A stretch of DNA of 64,000 bases from Pseudobacter ginsenosidimutans. Its GTDB lineage: Bacteria; Bacteroidota; Bacteroidia; Chitinophagales; Chitinophagaceae. A program made the translations under genes and the position numbers. Shown in pieces: positions 44,921-54,400 of the stretch. The notes below the pieces were generated by a model. It saw nothing but the letters and a program-made list of their open reading frames with translations. It made no database searches and had not been told where the DNA came from. The stretch lies in NCBI RefSeq assembly GCF_007970185.1, contig NZ_CP042431.1, positions 7,175,342 to 7,239,341 of the forward strand. The letters run 5' to 3'. Within the stretch, counting starts at the first letter, position 1. Every line of letters begins with the position of its first letter.

Positions 44921-45991
44921 CTACGCGGCAGATCCCATCTGCTTCAGGAAAGCTACGTGAGAGGCCACCGCATAACGCACACGGGGATACTCGATGTAGT
45001 TGATACCATACTCCTGGCAGGTTTTCCGGATGATCTTGCTGATAGCCGGATAATGCACGTGAGAGATCTTGGGGAAAAGATGGTGCTCGATCTGGAAATT
45101 CAGTCCACCTACCAGCCAGCTCACCAATTTGTTGTTGGTAGCGAAATTGGCAGTGGTCTTGATCTGGTGAACAGCCCATTCATCTTCCAGTTTACCGGTA
45201 TTCTCGTCGGGCACAGGGAAAGCTGTATGCTCAACCGTGTGCGCCAGTTGGAACACGAGGCTCAGCACCAGGCCGGCCACCAGGGTGAAGATGAGGAAAC
45301 TGATAGCCCAGCTGGAGAATCCAACCATCATGATGGGCAATACCACAAACATGAAAAGGTGCAGTACTTTGAAGCCCCAGAACACGAGATGATCGGAAAG
45401 CTTCATTCTCTTCAGTGGCATGTTGCCGATCTTGCTCTTGAAGTATTTTTGATAATCCAGCACGAAGATCCAGAAGATGTACAGCAATGAGTACAGGAAC
45501 CAGAAATAGATATGCTGGTATTTGTGGAGTTTGTATTTTTTCTGAGTGGTGCTCATGCGCATCCAGGGCTGGATATCGATATCGTCATCCACGCCATCCA
45601 CATTGGTGTACGCATGATGGATAACGTTATGCTTCACATTCCACATGAAGCTGTTGCCACCGAGGATATTGAGTGAGAAAGAGGCGAAGGTATTCAGCCA
45701 TTTGTATTTGCTGAAGCTTCCGTGAGCGCCGTCGTGCATCACGTTGAAGCCGATAGCGGCAACCAGTCCCCCAAGGATGATGCTTTCAAGGATCTGAAAG
45801 AAAAGATTGGGAGTGAAGAAAACGAGGTGAATATACACAGCCAGGAAACTAACGCCGAGGATCACTGCTTTAGTGAACAGGCTGGAGTTCCCGGTCTGAG
45901 ATTTACCTACTTCGAGGAAGTACTCACTGATCCTGCGCTTCAATTCAGAGTGAAAAGAGTGAGGAACATTCGCAAATTTAGGTGTCGCCAT
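44921..45991 (-). CDS. Membrane fatty acid desaturase
   Basis: The 356-residue integral membrane diiron enzyme has three histidine boxes, HDGAHG (HxxxH), HNVIHHAYTN (HxxHH) and QIEHHLFP (QxxHH), between four or more membrane helices. The Gln-type third box is typical of front-end acyl-lipid desaturases and related sphingolipid enzymes, here without a fused cytochrome b5 domain. It introduces a double bond in a membrane lipid acyl chain; position is unknown. A TAACTTTG box lies about 40 nt upstream. Confidence 0.93.
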   Translation of the reverse strand: MATPKFANVPHSFHSELKRRISEYFLEVGKSQTGNSSLFTKAVILGVSFLAVYIHLVFFTPNLFFQILESIILGGLVAAIGFNVMHDGAHGSFSKYKWLNTFASFSLNILGGNSFMWNVKHNVIHHAYTNVDGVDDDIDIQPWMRMSTTQKKYKLHKYQHIYFWFLYSLLYIFWIFVLDYQKYFKSKIGNMPLKRMKLSDHLVFWGFKVLHLFMFVVLPIMMVGFSSWAISFLIFTLVAGLVLSLVFQLAHTVEHTAFPVPDENTGKLEDEWAVHQIKTTANFATNNKLVSWLVGGLNFQIEHHLFPKISHVHYPAISKIIRKTCQEYGINYIEYPRVRYAVASHVAFLKQMGSAA

Positions 45992-46031
45992 TTTAAAATT
46001 ATACAGGGACTAAGAACATTAATTAAAGGCG

Positions 46032-46039
46032 CAAAGTTA
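46032..46039 (-). promoter_or_regulatory. -7 promoter box for the desaturase
   Basis: TAACTTTG on the minus strand between the desaturase start and the end of bshB1 matches TAnnTTTG; the -33 partner is not clear. Confidence 0.45.
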
Positions 46040-46070
46040 CGGTTCAAAACCCATAAAACCTTGCTAATTA

Positions 46071-46808
46071 TCAGGTTTCTACTGTCACCAGCGCGTCAAG
46101 ATTACGTATACCGATCTTTTTCTCGCTGGTAAACCCTTCTGCATATTTCACGCCAATTCTTTTGCCGAGCATCCGGGCACGGGCGATCACGCTGTCCAGG
46201 AAATCGGGGGTGGAAATATAGGTTTGAGGACCTTCCTCTCCACTGGCATTGGTATGGAATTGGGTTGAATAAGCTGCTATTGCATTCATTCTCTGCTCAA
46301 ATACATCGCTTATATCAATCAGGAGCATCGGTTCATGGTACCAGTCCTGCATATAGTGCAACACGTATTTCGGGCGCCATTTGGGTTGGATATTACCTTT
46401 TTCGTCCCTGGTCTCGATCTTTACCAGCCCGCTGAGAAAGCAGGCATCGGAAATAAGGTGACCTGCCCTTCCATGGTCCGGATGGCGGTCGTCCAGTGCA
46501 TTGGCCAGGATAATATCGGGTTGGTATTTGCGGATGGCGGAGATGAGCTGTAGTTTGTGCTCTTCATCATTCCGGAAGAAACCGTCGCGCATTTTGAGGT
46601 TTTCCCTCACATGAACACCCATGATGGCAGCGGCTTTTGCAGCTTCTGCATAACGGGTTTCAACGGTTCCTCTTGTTCCCAGTTCACCTTGCGTGAGGTC
46701 CAGGATGCCTGCCTTTTTACCAAGTTTGATTTCGTTGATGAGTGTACCGGAACATCCGAGTTCCACATCATCGGGGTGAACGCCGATGGCGAGTATATCT
46801 AATTTCAT
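46071..46808 (-). CDS. bshB1: Bacillithiol biosynthesis deacetylase
   Basis: The 245-residue LmbE-family zinc enzyme deacetylates GlcNAc-malate in bacillithiol synthesis. Metal ligands are in AIGVHPDDVELGCSGT and DRHPDHGRAGHL; LTQGELGTRGTVETRYAEA and the C-terminal YAEGFTSEKKIGI are BshB1 signatures. Bacillithiol is the usual low-molecular thiol of many Bacteroidota. ATG 46808 is the start; the frame is open further upstream into the neighbour. Confidence 0.94.
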   Translation of the reverse strand: MKLDILAIGVHPDDVELGCSGTLINEIKLGKKAGILDLTQGELGTRGTVETRYAEAAKAAAIMGVHVRENLKMRDGFFRNDEEHKLQLISAIRKYQPDIILANALDDRHPDHGRAGHLISDACFLSGLVKIETRDEKGNIQPKWRPKYVLHYMQDWYHEPMLLIDISDVFEQRMNAIAAYSTQFHTNASGEEGPQTYISTPDFLDSVIARARMLGKRIGVKYAEGFTSEKKIGIRNLDALVTVET

Positions 46809-46849
46809 AATCGTTGATGATGCAACAACAAAGGTAATCAGGGATTTGT

Positions 46850-47989
46850 TCACAATTTCATGCCCCAGCGGACCAGTCCGGCCACTTCCTCAAGACTGTG
46901 CGTGGCAGGTTCCCTCTCTCCCCTTTTCTTGCCCAGCCTCACCAGTACAAGGTCTTTCGAAGGAATAACGATAATGTACTGTCCCAGGATACCCCGGGCA
47001 TAAAATATTTTTTCCTGTCCCGGATAGATCCACCACTGATAACCGTAATAATCGCAGGGTTTGCCCGAATCATCCGGGATCATACAGGGTTCGACGGATT
47101 TGGCATAGTAATCCGGATTGATGATCTCCTGCCCTTTCCAGCGGCCACTGTCCAGCATCAACTGTCCGATCCTCGCAAAATCACGTGCATTTGTATTGAA
47201 GCAGCAATAGGCTTTGATATGTCCGCCTGTATGATCGGTACTCCAGAGCGCGGGATGCTCAGCACCGATGGGATGCCAGAGTTTTTCAGCAGCGTAGGCG
47301 CTGAGTGATTTTTTGGTGGCCTTCTCGATCAGCAGTCCCAGCAGTTGGGTATCGCCGGATTTGTAACGATGTAGTGTACCGGGCTGATTGGACATATTCA
47401 CTCCAGTAGCAGTTTTATATGCGTCGGAACCATAATATAATTCAGTTGTGATCGATAAAGGATCTGCATATGCTTCATTGAAATCTGTTCCGCTGCTCAT
47501 GGTGAGGAGATCGATGATCTTCACTTTTGCTTTTTCTCCCTGGCTGAATTCTGGCAGGTATTTACCTACAGGGTCCTGCAAAGATGCAACGGAGCTATCT
47601 TTCAGTGCAGCGCCCATCAGCAGGCTGGTGATACTCTTGGCAACAGAGAAAGAACCTGACCAGGATGAATCGGAATAACCATCCCAATATTCTTCATACA
47701 ACAAGGAATCATGCTTGATAGCCACCACCGCAACGGACTGGATCTTTTCCAGCAACTGATGAAGATCGGCAGGCATCACAACTTTATTGTACGATGCAGA
47801 CAATGGCCAGGGCTGATGCTCACCGGTAGTGATGGTGTTATTGGCGAACACTTCATAATCGTCTATGTCTGCAAAATTGTGGTACACTGCTTTGAACAGG
47901 TAGGTCTTCCCACTCACCAGCGCATAGCCGGAAAAAACAATCAGCACCAACAGGATGAGATAGAGTAAATAACGAAGGATTCTTTTCAT
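46850..47989 (-). CDS. Serine hydrolase of the class C beta-lactamase / esterase family
   Basis: The 379-residue protein has an N-terminal membrane anchor (about 5-27) and a periplasmic beta-lactamase-fold domain. The nucleophile Ser and Lys are in SFSVAKSITSLL (SxxK); the YxN-equivalent is in HRYKSGDTQLLG (Tyr-Lys-Ser); GYQWWIYPG and ARGILGQYIIVIPSKDLVLVRLG form the end, with the third motif near FYARGILGQ. Likely an esterase, peptidase or carboxypeptidase rather than a resistance enzyme. Confidence 0.9.
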   Translation of the reverse strand: MKRILRYLLYLILLVLIVFSGYALVSGKTYLFKAVYHNFADIDDYEVFANNTITTGEHQPWPLSASYNKVVMPADLHQLLEKIQSVAVVAIKHDSLLYEEYWDGYSDSSWSGSFSVAKSITSLLMGAALKDSSVASLQDPVGKYLPEFSQGEKAKVKIIDLLTMSSGTDFNEAYADPLSITTELYYGSDAYKTATGVNMSNQPGTLHRYKSGDTQLLGLLIEKATKKSLSAYAAEKLWHPIGAEHPALWSTDHTGGHIKAYCCFNTNARDFARIGQLMLDSGRWKGQEIINPDYYAKSVEPCMIPDDSGKPCDYYGYQWWIYPGQEKIFYARGILGQYIIVIPSKDLVLVRLGKKRGEREPATHSLEEVAGLVRWGMKL

Positions 47990-47995
47990 ATTACC

Positions 47996-48017
47996 TTAAC
48001 TTGATTGAACAAGTTAA
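47996..48017. promoter_or_regulatory. Operator-like palindrome upstream of the serine hydrolase
   Basis: Perfect 8-bp arms TTAACTTG/CAAGTTAA separated by 6 nt, 6 nt upstream of the minus-strand start at 47989. It could be a binding site for a dimeric regulator or a 5'-UTR hairpin. The rest of the 281-nt gap to lpdA shows no gene. Confidence 0.4.
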
Positions 48018-48270
48018 CAAATAACAATGACAAGATTATCCTGGTATGGTTCAGTATGAATCCGGCAGTTGAGCAGGGTCGGCATTCTGAACAGAATTAT
48101 ATTGATTTTTTTTGTGCAGATCGAAACAAATCGGGGCTATCCTTCGTTTTTTGGGTTTTTTGGCTTTTTGGACTAGTTTCGCGGGTCGTAAGAAAACCTT
48201 GCTGCCCAATGAGGAACAGGTGCTTATCGAACAGAACTGAAATCATCATTATAAAAATCTCGAACCGAAT

Positions 48271-49674
48271 ATGGCATACGACGTAATAGTTATCGGTAGC
48301 GGCCCTGGTGGATATGTGGCGGCTATCCGTGCATCTCAGCTTGGATTAAAGACCGCTATCATTGAAAGGGAAAGCCTGGGTGGCATCTGCCTCAACTGGG
48401 GTTGTATCCCAACCAAGGCCCTCCTGAAGAGCGCATCGGTAATGGAATATATCAATCATGCAAAGGATTTTGGTATTGAAGCTTCCGGTAAGCACGATTT
48501 CGCTGCTGTTATCAAGCGTAGCCGCGGTGTGGCTGATAAGATGAGCAAGGGCGTTCAGTTCCTCATGAAGAAGAACAAGATCGATGTGATCCCGGGCAAT
48601 GGCGTACTGAAAGCAAAAGGCCAGGTGGAAGTTACTGCTGCCGATGGTAAGAAACAGATCGTTGAAGGAAAACATGTAATCATAGCAACCGGCGGCCGCA
48701 GCCGCGAACTGCCTGCCCTGAAACAGGATGGCAAAAAGATCATCGGCTATCGTGAAGCCATGACATTGCCCACACAACCAAAGAGCATCATCGTGGTTGG
48801 ATCAGGCGCTATCGGTGTTGAGTTCGGTTATTTTTACAATGCCCTCGGAACAAAAGTTACCATCGTGGAATTCCTCCCGCGCATCGTTCCTGTTGAAGAC
48901 GAAGACGTATCGAAAGAACTGGAAAAGAATTTCAAGAAACAAGGCATCGAAGTAATGACCAATGCTGAAGTAACTTCTGTAGATACTTCAGGCAATGGCG
49001 TGAAAGCGAAAGTGAAAACTGCCAATGGTGAAGTGGTGCTCGAAGCAGACGTACTGCTCAGCGCAGTTGGTGTTGCCGCCAATATCGAAGGCATCGGACT
49101 GGAAACTCTCGGCATCAAAACCGATAAAGGCCGCGTTGCTGTAGATAAATATTATCAAACCAATGTTCCCGGTTTCTATGCGATCGGCGACTGCGCCCCC
49201 GGCCAGGCTCTCGCACATGTTGCCAGCAAAGAAGGCATCATCTGTGTGGAGAACATTGCCTACAACGAGAAAAAATACAACCACCAGCCTGAAGCGCTCG
49301 ACTATGGTAACGTACCAGGATGTACTTATTGCACACCTGAGATCGCTTCTGTTGGCTTCACAGAGAAACAGGCGAAAGAAGCCGGCTACGAGATCAAAGT
49401 GGGCAAATTCCCGCTCAGCGCATCCGGTAAAGCTTCTGCAGCAGGCCATACCGAAGGTTTCGTAAAAGTGATCTTCGACGCCAAATACGGCGAATGGCTC
49501 GGTACTCATATGATCGGTTACAATGTAACGGAGATGATCATCGAAACAGTGGTAGGCCGCAAACTGGAAACCACCTACCATGAAGTGCTGAACAGCATCC
49601 ACCCACACCCCACCATCAGCGAAAGTGTGAAAGACGCTATCGAAGTGGCGTATGGCGAAGCTATCCACCTCTAA
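48271..49674 (+). CDS. lpdA: Dihydrolipoyl dehydrogenase
   Basis: The 467-residue flavoprotein (E3) reoxidises dihydrolipoyl groups of 2-oxoacid dehydrogenase and glycine-cleavage complexes with NAD. It has the FAD loop IGSGPGGYVAAIRASQ, redox disulfide GGICLNWGCIPTKALL, NAD loop VVGSGAIGVEFG, second FAD motif YAIGDCAPGQALAHVA, and the C-terminal His-Glu HPHPTISE at the dimer interface. It stands alone with a terminator after it; partner subunits are elsewhere. Confidence 0.97.
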   Translation: MAYDVIVIGSGPGGYVAAIRASQLGLKTAIIERESLGGICLNWGCIPTKALLKSASVMEYINHAKDFGIEASGKHDFAAVIKRSRGVADKMSKGVQFLMKKNKIDVIPGNGVLKAKGQVEVTAADGKKQIVEGKHVIIATGGRSRELPALKQDGKKIIGYREAMTLPTQPKSIIVVGSGAIGVEFGYFYNALGTKVTIVEFLPRIVPVEDEDVSKELEKNFKKQGIEVMTNAEVTSVDTSGNGVKAKVKTANGEVVLEADVLLSAVGVAANIEGIGLETLGIKTDKGRVAVDKYYQTNVPGFYAIGDCAPGQALAHVASKEGIICVENIAYNEKKYNHQPEALDYGNVPGCTYCTPEIASVGFTEKQAKEAGYEIKVGKFPLSASGKASAAGHTEGFVKVIFDAKYGEWLGTHMIGYNVTEMIIETVVGRKLETTYHEVLNSIHPHPTISESVKDAIEVAYGEAIHL

Positions 49675-49695
49675 TCGTTTTATACAGCATATTGA

Positions 49696-49725
49696 AGCCG
49701 TTCCCGATGGGAGCGGCTTTTTTTT
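49696..49725 (+). terminator. Terminator after lpdA
   Basis: A roughly 10-bp stem (49696-49705 region with 49708-49718, one G-U) is followed by eight T. Confidence 0.88.
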
Positions 49726-49890
49726 GCGTACAGGCCGGCCAACTGTTAAATCTGTCTGAAAGGCTGGTTTATGATTCTTTCACGCATACTGATCACGCTA
49801 TCCTGCCGTTATTCGAAAAGCAGGTACGGAGCGGCACTTGCGTGTCTGCCCGATATTTCATATTTTAAAACCGAAAGCAACCTTCAGCAA

Positions 49891-50370
49891 ATGAGCATCT
49901 TAAAAGCATTGGGGGCTAGCTTTATCCTTGCACTGACAACTCCGGTTGGAATGGCGCAATCGTCCCCCAACCCAACAGCAGACAGCATCAGATATTTTCT
50001 GGTGAACGCAGTGGAAAGACCAGCAATTGTAAACCCTAACGGATGTCGTGAACCGAAAATGATCGGGATCGGTTTGCAATCGCAGTCGGCAAATGTGTAC
50101 TGCCCCGGTAAGGCAACAGTGATCACCACTTTCGAGATAGAAGGAACATATGCCGTAATGTTTAAAACCGACTCCACCACTTTTTGGGTAGTGAGCGATC
50201 TGAAAGATGTACAATTGAAAAAAGGAGAAACAGTTGAAAGAGGCGCTTTCATAGGTGAAGCCGCATGGAATGAAGACACTCAAAACTACGAATGTGATCT
50301 CTTACTGAACCTTAAAAAAACAAATGCGAATCGTGAAAAGATGGAAGAATACCTGAACAGGATGAAATAG
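49891..50370 (+). CDS. Small secreted protein resembling a degenerate M23/LytM module
   Basis: The 159-residue product has a signal peptide (cut after GMAQ). Its C-terminal half reads KATVITTFEIEGTYAVMFKTDSTTFWVVSDLKDVQLKKGETVERGAFIGEA, which follows the strand order and the terminal VxxGxxVxxGxxIG turn of LytM/M23 peptidases, but the zinc-binding His residues are absent. It is probably a non-catalytic relative. The in-frame upstream ATG at 49771 gives no signal peptide, so ATG 49891 is used. The call is by pattern and tentative. A lipoprotein gene follows. Confidence 0.65.
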   Translation: MSILKALGASFILALTTPVGMAQSSPNPTADSIRYFLVNAVERPAIVNPNGCREPKMIGIGLQSQSANVYCPGKATVITTFEIEGTYAVMFKTDSTTFWVVSDLKDVQLKKGETVERGAFIGEAAWNEDTQNYECDLLLNLKKTNANREKMEEYLNRMK

Positions 50371-50414
50371 CATGATCAAATCCAAACAGACCGAACCCTG
50401 ATAAGCCTATAACC

Positions 50415-50852
50415 ATGATCAACAAGCGCTTTTCCATTATTGCAGCAATGGCTATCATCTGCCTGATTGCCTGCAACAAGATCAAATCCGGCAAAGAGAT
50501 GCCTGGCCAGGAAACAAGCTATATTAAGAAACTTGGTCTGCTGGATAAGAATGAACAGATCATAAAATTCTACTCCAATTACAAGTTTAAGAATGCAGGG
50601 AATTTCTTCACGGAGAAACGGATCGCGAAGTATTGGATAGACGAACATGATAGCAGCAAAACTCAGATCGAGTATGCCTTTTATGAAGATATCAAATCGA
50701 TAGACAGTATCACGAATGTACCTTCCACCTATTGCCCGTATTTACTTGTAACCAGGAAAAATGGAAGCACTTTCAAAGTGTTTGTCAATGGAAAGAAGCG
50801 GGATGTGATCGTTTTCTTTGAAGATGCAATGAGAATGATTGCAAAGAGATAG
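50415..50852 (+). CDS. Hypothetical lipoprotein
   Basis: The 145-residue product has a lipoprotein signal with lipobox LIAC (Cys at about 20). The mature part is charged, with segments KFYSNYKFKNAGNFFTEKRIAKYWID and YLLVTRKNGSTFKVFVNGKKRDVIVFFEDAMRMIAKR, reading as a small alpha/beta domain. No family recognised. It lies 44 nt after the M23-like gene and may share its transcript. Confidence 0.72.
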   Translation: MINKRFSIIAAMAIICLIACNKIKSGKEMPGQETSYIKKLGLLDKNEQIIKFYSNYKFKNAGNFFTEKRIAKYWIDEHDSSKTQIEYAFYEDIKSIDSITNVPSTYCPYLLVTRKNGSTFKVFVNGKKRDVIVFFEDAMRMIAKR

Positions 50853-51007
50853 AAAGATCAGGGGCCCCATGCCGAGCAGGTCTCATTGCAAAAGACACTG
50901 TGAGGACTCGAAAGCGACAAACAATTTCACTCCAACCATTTTTCCTGAACAGTTATTCCTTGAATATGACCATTCAAATATCTTTTCGGCAATCATTACC
51001 CTACTTT

Positions 51008-51039
51008 TTTGGTGGACTAACAATTGCATTTTATATTTG
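51008..51039 (+). promoter_or_regulatory. Promoter for the SAM riboswitch-SusCD operon
   Basis: TTTG (51008-51011) and TATATTTG (51032-51039) are separated by 20 nt, matching the Bacteroidota consensus. Transcription would begin about 25 nt before the riboswitch. The 150 nt upstream of it (50853-51007) shows nothing recognisable. Confidence 0.75.
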
Positions 51040-51069
51040 CACCCTCAAACATCAGTTCTTTCACAACAA

Positions 51070-51172
51070 CTTATCCAGAATAGACCGAGGGAAGGGCCCT
51101 GAGACGTCTTGGCAACCTGTACCAACCAGGTATAAGGTGCTAATTCCTGCTCCTGATCAGGAGAAAGATGAG
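51070..51172 (+). ncRNA. SAM-I (S-box) riboswitch
   Basis: The P1 stem is CTTATC (51070-51075) with GATGAG (51167-51172). Inside are the S-box hallmarks in order: GAGGGA, GGCCC, TGGCAACC, AAGGTGCTAATTCCTGC, and the last hairpin with GAAAGATGAG. These match the SAM-I consensus, which binds S-adenosylmethionine and lowers expression when SAM is plentiful. No U-tract terminator was found between here and susC, so the output may be through a long-range structure, translation, or the leader ORF at 51258. Confidence 0.93.
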
Positions 51173-51257
51173 GTAGTTGAAAACTTCCTGCAAATCTGTT
51201 TTACTTCCGTTGCATCACTTTCTGGTAGATTGTTGTCTAAATAAAAGTCACATTGAA

Positions 51258-51344
51258 ATGAAAACTGTATTGTCCACTCTGCCACTTTTATGCACTTCAC
51301 ATAACCGCATGCAACTTAGTTGTTGTTGCTGCTGTATGCGGTAG
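51258..51344 (+). CDS. Candidate leader peptide with five consecutive Cys codons
   Basis: A 28-codon ORF (MKTVLSTLPLLCTSHNRMQL, then SCCCCCMR, stop TAG 51342-51344) lies between the SAM riboswitch and susC. Codons 22-26 are TGT TGT TGC TGC TGT. The Cys codons lie in a loop closed by a perfect 7-bp stem (51304-51310/51336-51342) that competes with a second hairpin (GGTAG 51340-51344/CTACC 51348-51352). This fits a Cys-sensing leader, like the poly-Cys leader ORFs known in mycobacteria. The remaining 51345-51483 holds short GGAC/GTCC and CCGG/CCGG hairpins only, none with a U run. Confidence 0.65.
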   Translation: MKTVLSTLPLLCTSHNRMQLSCCCCCMR

Positions 51345-51483
51345 ATACTACCACCCATCACAACTTGAACACAAAGTAAGAAACTGAAACGGGACTAACT
51401 GTCCTGTACAACCGATGTTTTGCCATAAACCGGACATTGCACCGGAACGGGAATTTCATGTCTACTATTAATATAAATAAGTT

Positions 51484-54400
51484 ATGCTTAAGAAAAATGT
51501 AACCCTTCTGCTGACATTGCTCATCAGCATCGGGCTATACGCACAAAAAAGAACCCTGCAGGGTGTTGTGCTGACTGCCGAAAGCAAGCAACCCCTCGAA
51601 GGGGCCACTATCACAGTGAACAGATCATCCCTTATCACCACTACAGATCAACAGGGAAAATTCAAATTGGAACTGCCCGACGGAAAAGCAGTGCTTTCCA
51701 TCTCCTTTGTAGGAAGGGAAACCATTGAAGTGGATGCGAAATCAGATAACAATATCACCATCCTGCTGAAGGCATCCAATTCCACACTCGAAGAAGTGGT
51801 AGCCGTTGCCTACACAACTGTAAAACGCTCCGGCTATCCCGGCGCAGTAAGTGTTATCGGATCAGACAAGATCAATAACCGCCTTACGCCCAACCTCACC
51901 AATGCATTGCAGGGACTGGCGCCGGGCATTCAAACCACTTCCGCAAATGGTCAACCAGGAAATAACTCTGCTATCCGCATCCGCGGTGTGGGCTCTATCA
52001 ATGCCAGCAGCGCTCCCCTCTTCGTGATCGATGGCGCTCCGTATGATGGAGACATCAATGCAATTGATCCGGCGGATATTGCATCGGTCAATATCCTGAA
52101 AGATGCCGCTGCAGCCAACCTCTACGGATCCCGCGCCGCCAATGGCGTGATCATCATCACCACCAAACAGGGAAAGAAAGGTGAGGACATTGCCGTGAAC
52201 GCCACCCTCAACCAGGGATGGAGCAGCCGCGCCGTTAAGGACTACGACAAGATCGGCACCAATCAGTACTTTGAATATTTCTGGGAAGCGCTGCGCAATA
52301 AAGCCATCACCAACGGACAAAGCGCAGAACAGGCTGCTCAAACAGCAACCAACAATCTTGTATCAGAACTCGCTATCAATCCTTATGGCGCAAACTATCC
52401 AACTCCTGTTGGATTGAACGGCAAGATCGTGGCAGGCGCAACGCCACTCTGGAACGACGATTGGGAAGACGCCATGCTTCAACCAGCCAAATACACACAG
52501 GCACAGGTGAATGTAAGCGGGGGATCGGACAAGACCACTTACTATATCGGTACCGGATATACGAATAATGAAGGCGCCTTTCTCGGCTCCGGTTTCAAAC
52601 GCTATAATTTCAGAAGCAATCTCACCATCCAGGCTAAGAAATGGCTGAAGGTTGGATTGAACCTGAATGGTAGCTCCACTTCGCAGGACTATCCGGTTTC
52701 TGCAGACAGCCGTCAGGCCAACGTGGTATTGTTTGGCAGGACCATCCCCAGCTTCTACCCCATCTACCAGCGCAATCCTGATGGCAGCTACAAGCTGGAT
52801 GCAAAAGGTCAGCAACAATTCGATTACGGCACTTACAGGCCCAATGGCGCATTGCCACGTTACAACCTGATCGGATCACAACCATTGAATAAATCAAGGT
52901 ACACGCGCGAGAACATTTCTGCCAGGACCTTCCTGGAAGCAGCCATCCTCGCCAACCTGAAAGTAAAGACCAGCTTCAACCTGGATTATATCAACGCCAA
53001 TTCGCATTTCTATACCAATCCCCTGGTGGGTGAGGATGCAGGCATCGGAGGCTCTGTGAGCAAAAGCAATAGCCGCTTCCTCAGCTATACGTTCAACAAT
53101 ATCATTACTTATGATCTGGACTTCCAGTCGGGCCACCACCTCAACCTGCTGGCCGGCCAGGAATTCTACCAGCTCAATACCGGCGACCTCAGCGGCAGCC
53201 GTCAGAAATTCACGCTGGCCGACCTCTATGAACCAAACGCTGCTTCACAGCTGAATGATTTCACTGGTAACTCTGATGAATATGCGAAACTCAGTTTCTT
53301 CGGGCAGGGCCAATACAATTATCTCGGAAAATATTTTGCTACCGCATCGATCCGCCGCGATGGCAGCAGCCGCTTTTCTCCCGATTCCCGCTGGGGTACT
53401 TTCTGGTCTGCCGGTGCAAGCTGGAGATTGTCTGAAGAAGAATTCCTCAAATCCGTGAACTGGCTCAGCTCGCTCACGCTCAAAGCCAGCTATGGCGCTT
53501 CCGGTAACGACGCGCTCACAGGTTATTACAACTACCTGGCACTTTACGCCATCAAGAACAATCTCGGTAATGGCGGTATCATCACATCGAGGCTCCCCAC
53601 ACCCGACCTTCGCTGGGAAAGCAACCTGGTACTCAACCTGGGGACCGATTTCGGATTCTTTAAGAATCGCTTGTACGGGACCGTTAACTATTATATCAGA
53701 ACCAGCAAGGACCTGCTATACGGAAGGCCCATGGCAGGTTCCACGGGGTTTACTTCCATCAGCGCCAATATCGGCAAGCTGCGCAACAGCGGTGTTGAAG
53801 TGGAGCTGAATGCTGTTCCTGTCAGCAATAAGGACTGGAGATGGCAGGTGGGCGTCAACTTCGCTCACAACAAAAATGAAATACTGGAACTTCCCCAGAA
53901 AGAGATCATCAGTGGCACCAAAAGGCTGGCCGTGGGTGGTTCTATCTACGATTTCTTTATCCGCGAATGGGCCGGCGTAGATCCAAACACCGGAAACCCG
54001 CTCTGGTACAAAACTACAGCGGACGGCAAAAAAGAAACAACCGGCACCTACAGCTCAGGAACACTCTACAATGTGGGCACGGCCCTTCCTGATCTCACCG
54101 GTGGCTTTACCAGCTCACTCAGCTATAAGGATTTTGAGCTCAGCTTCGTACTCGCCTACAGCCTCGGAGGTAAAGTGCTTGACCTTGATTATGTACAGCT
54201 GATGTCAGGCGGATTGAATCCCGGCCGCAACTGGAGCACAGAACTGCTTAACCGCTGGACGCCCGATAATAAGGCAACCAATGTGCCCCGCGCCACCACA
54301 GACGATCTCAGCTTTACACAAACTTCCAGCCGCTGGCTTTATGACGCCACTTATGCAAGGCTGAAGACCGCACAGCTCGGTTATAACCTGCCTGACAATC

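Noticed and set aside
48005-48286. 93-codon ORF upstream of and overlapping lpdA
   Set aside because: It overlaps the lpdA start, has no recognisable pattern and a Trp/Phe-rich low-complexity centre from T-rich DNA.
50900-51244. 114-codon frame across the SAM riboswitch
   Set aside because: It runs through promoter and aptamer; the RNA consensus explains the conservation and the peptide has no coding signature.
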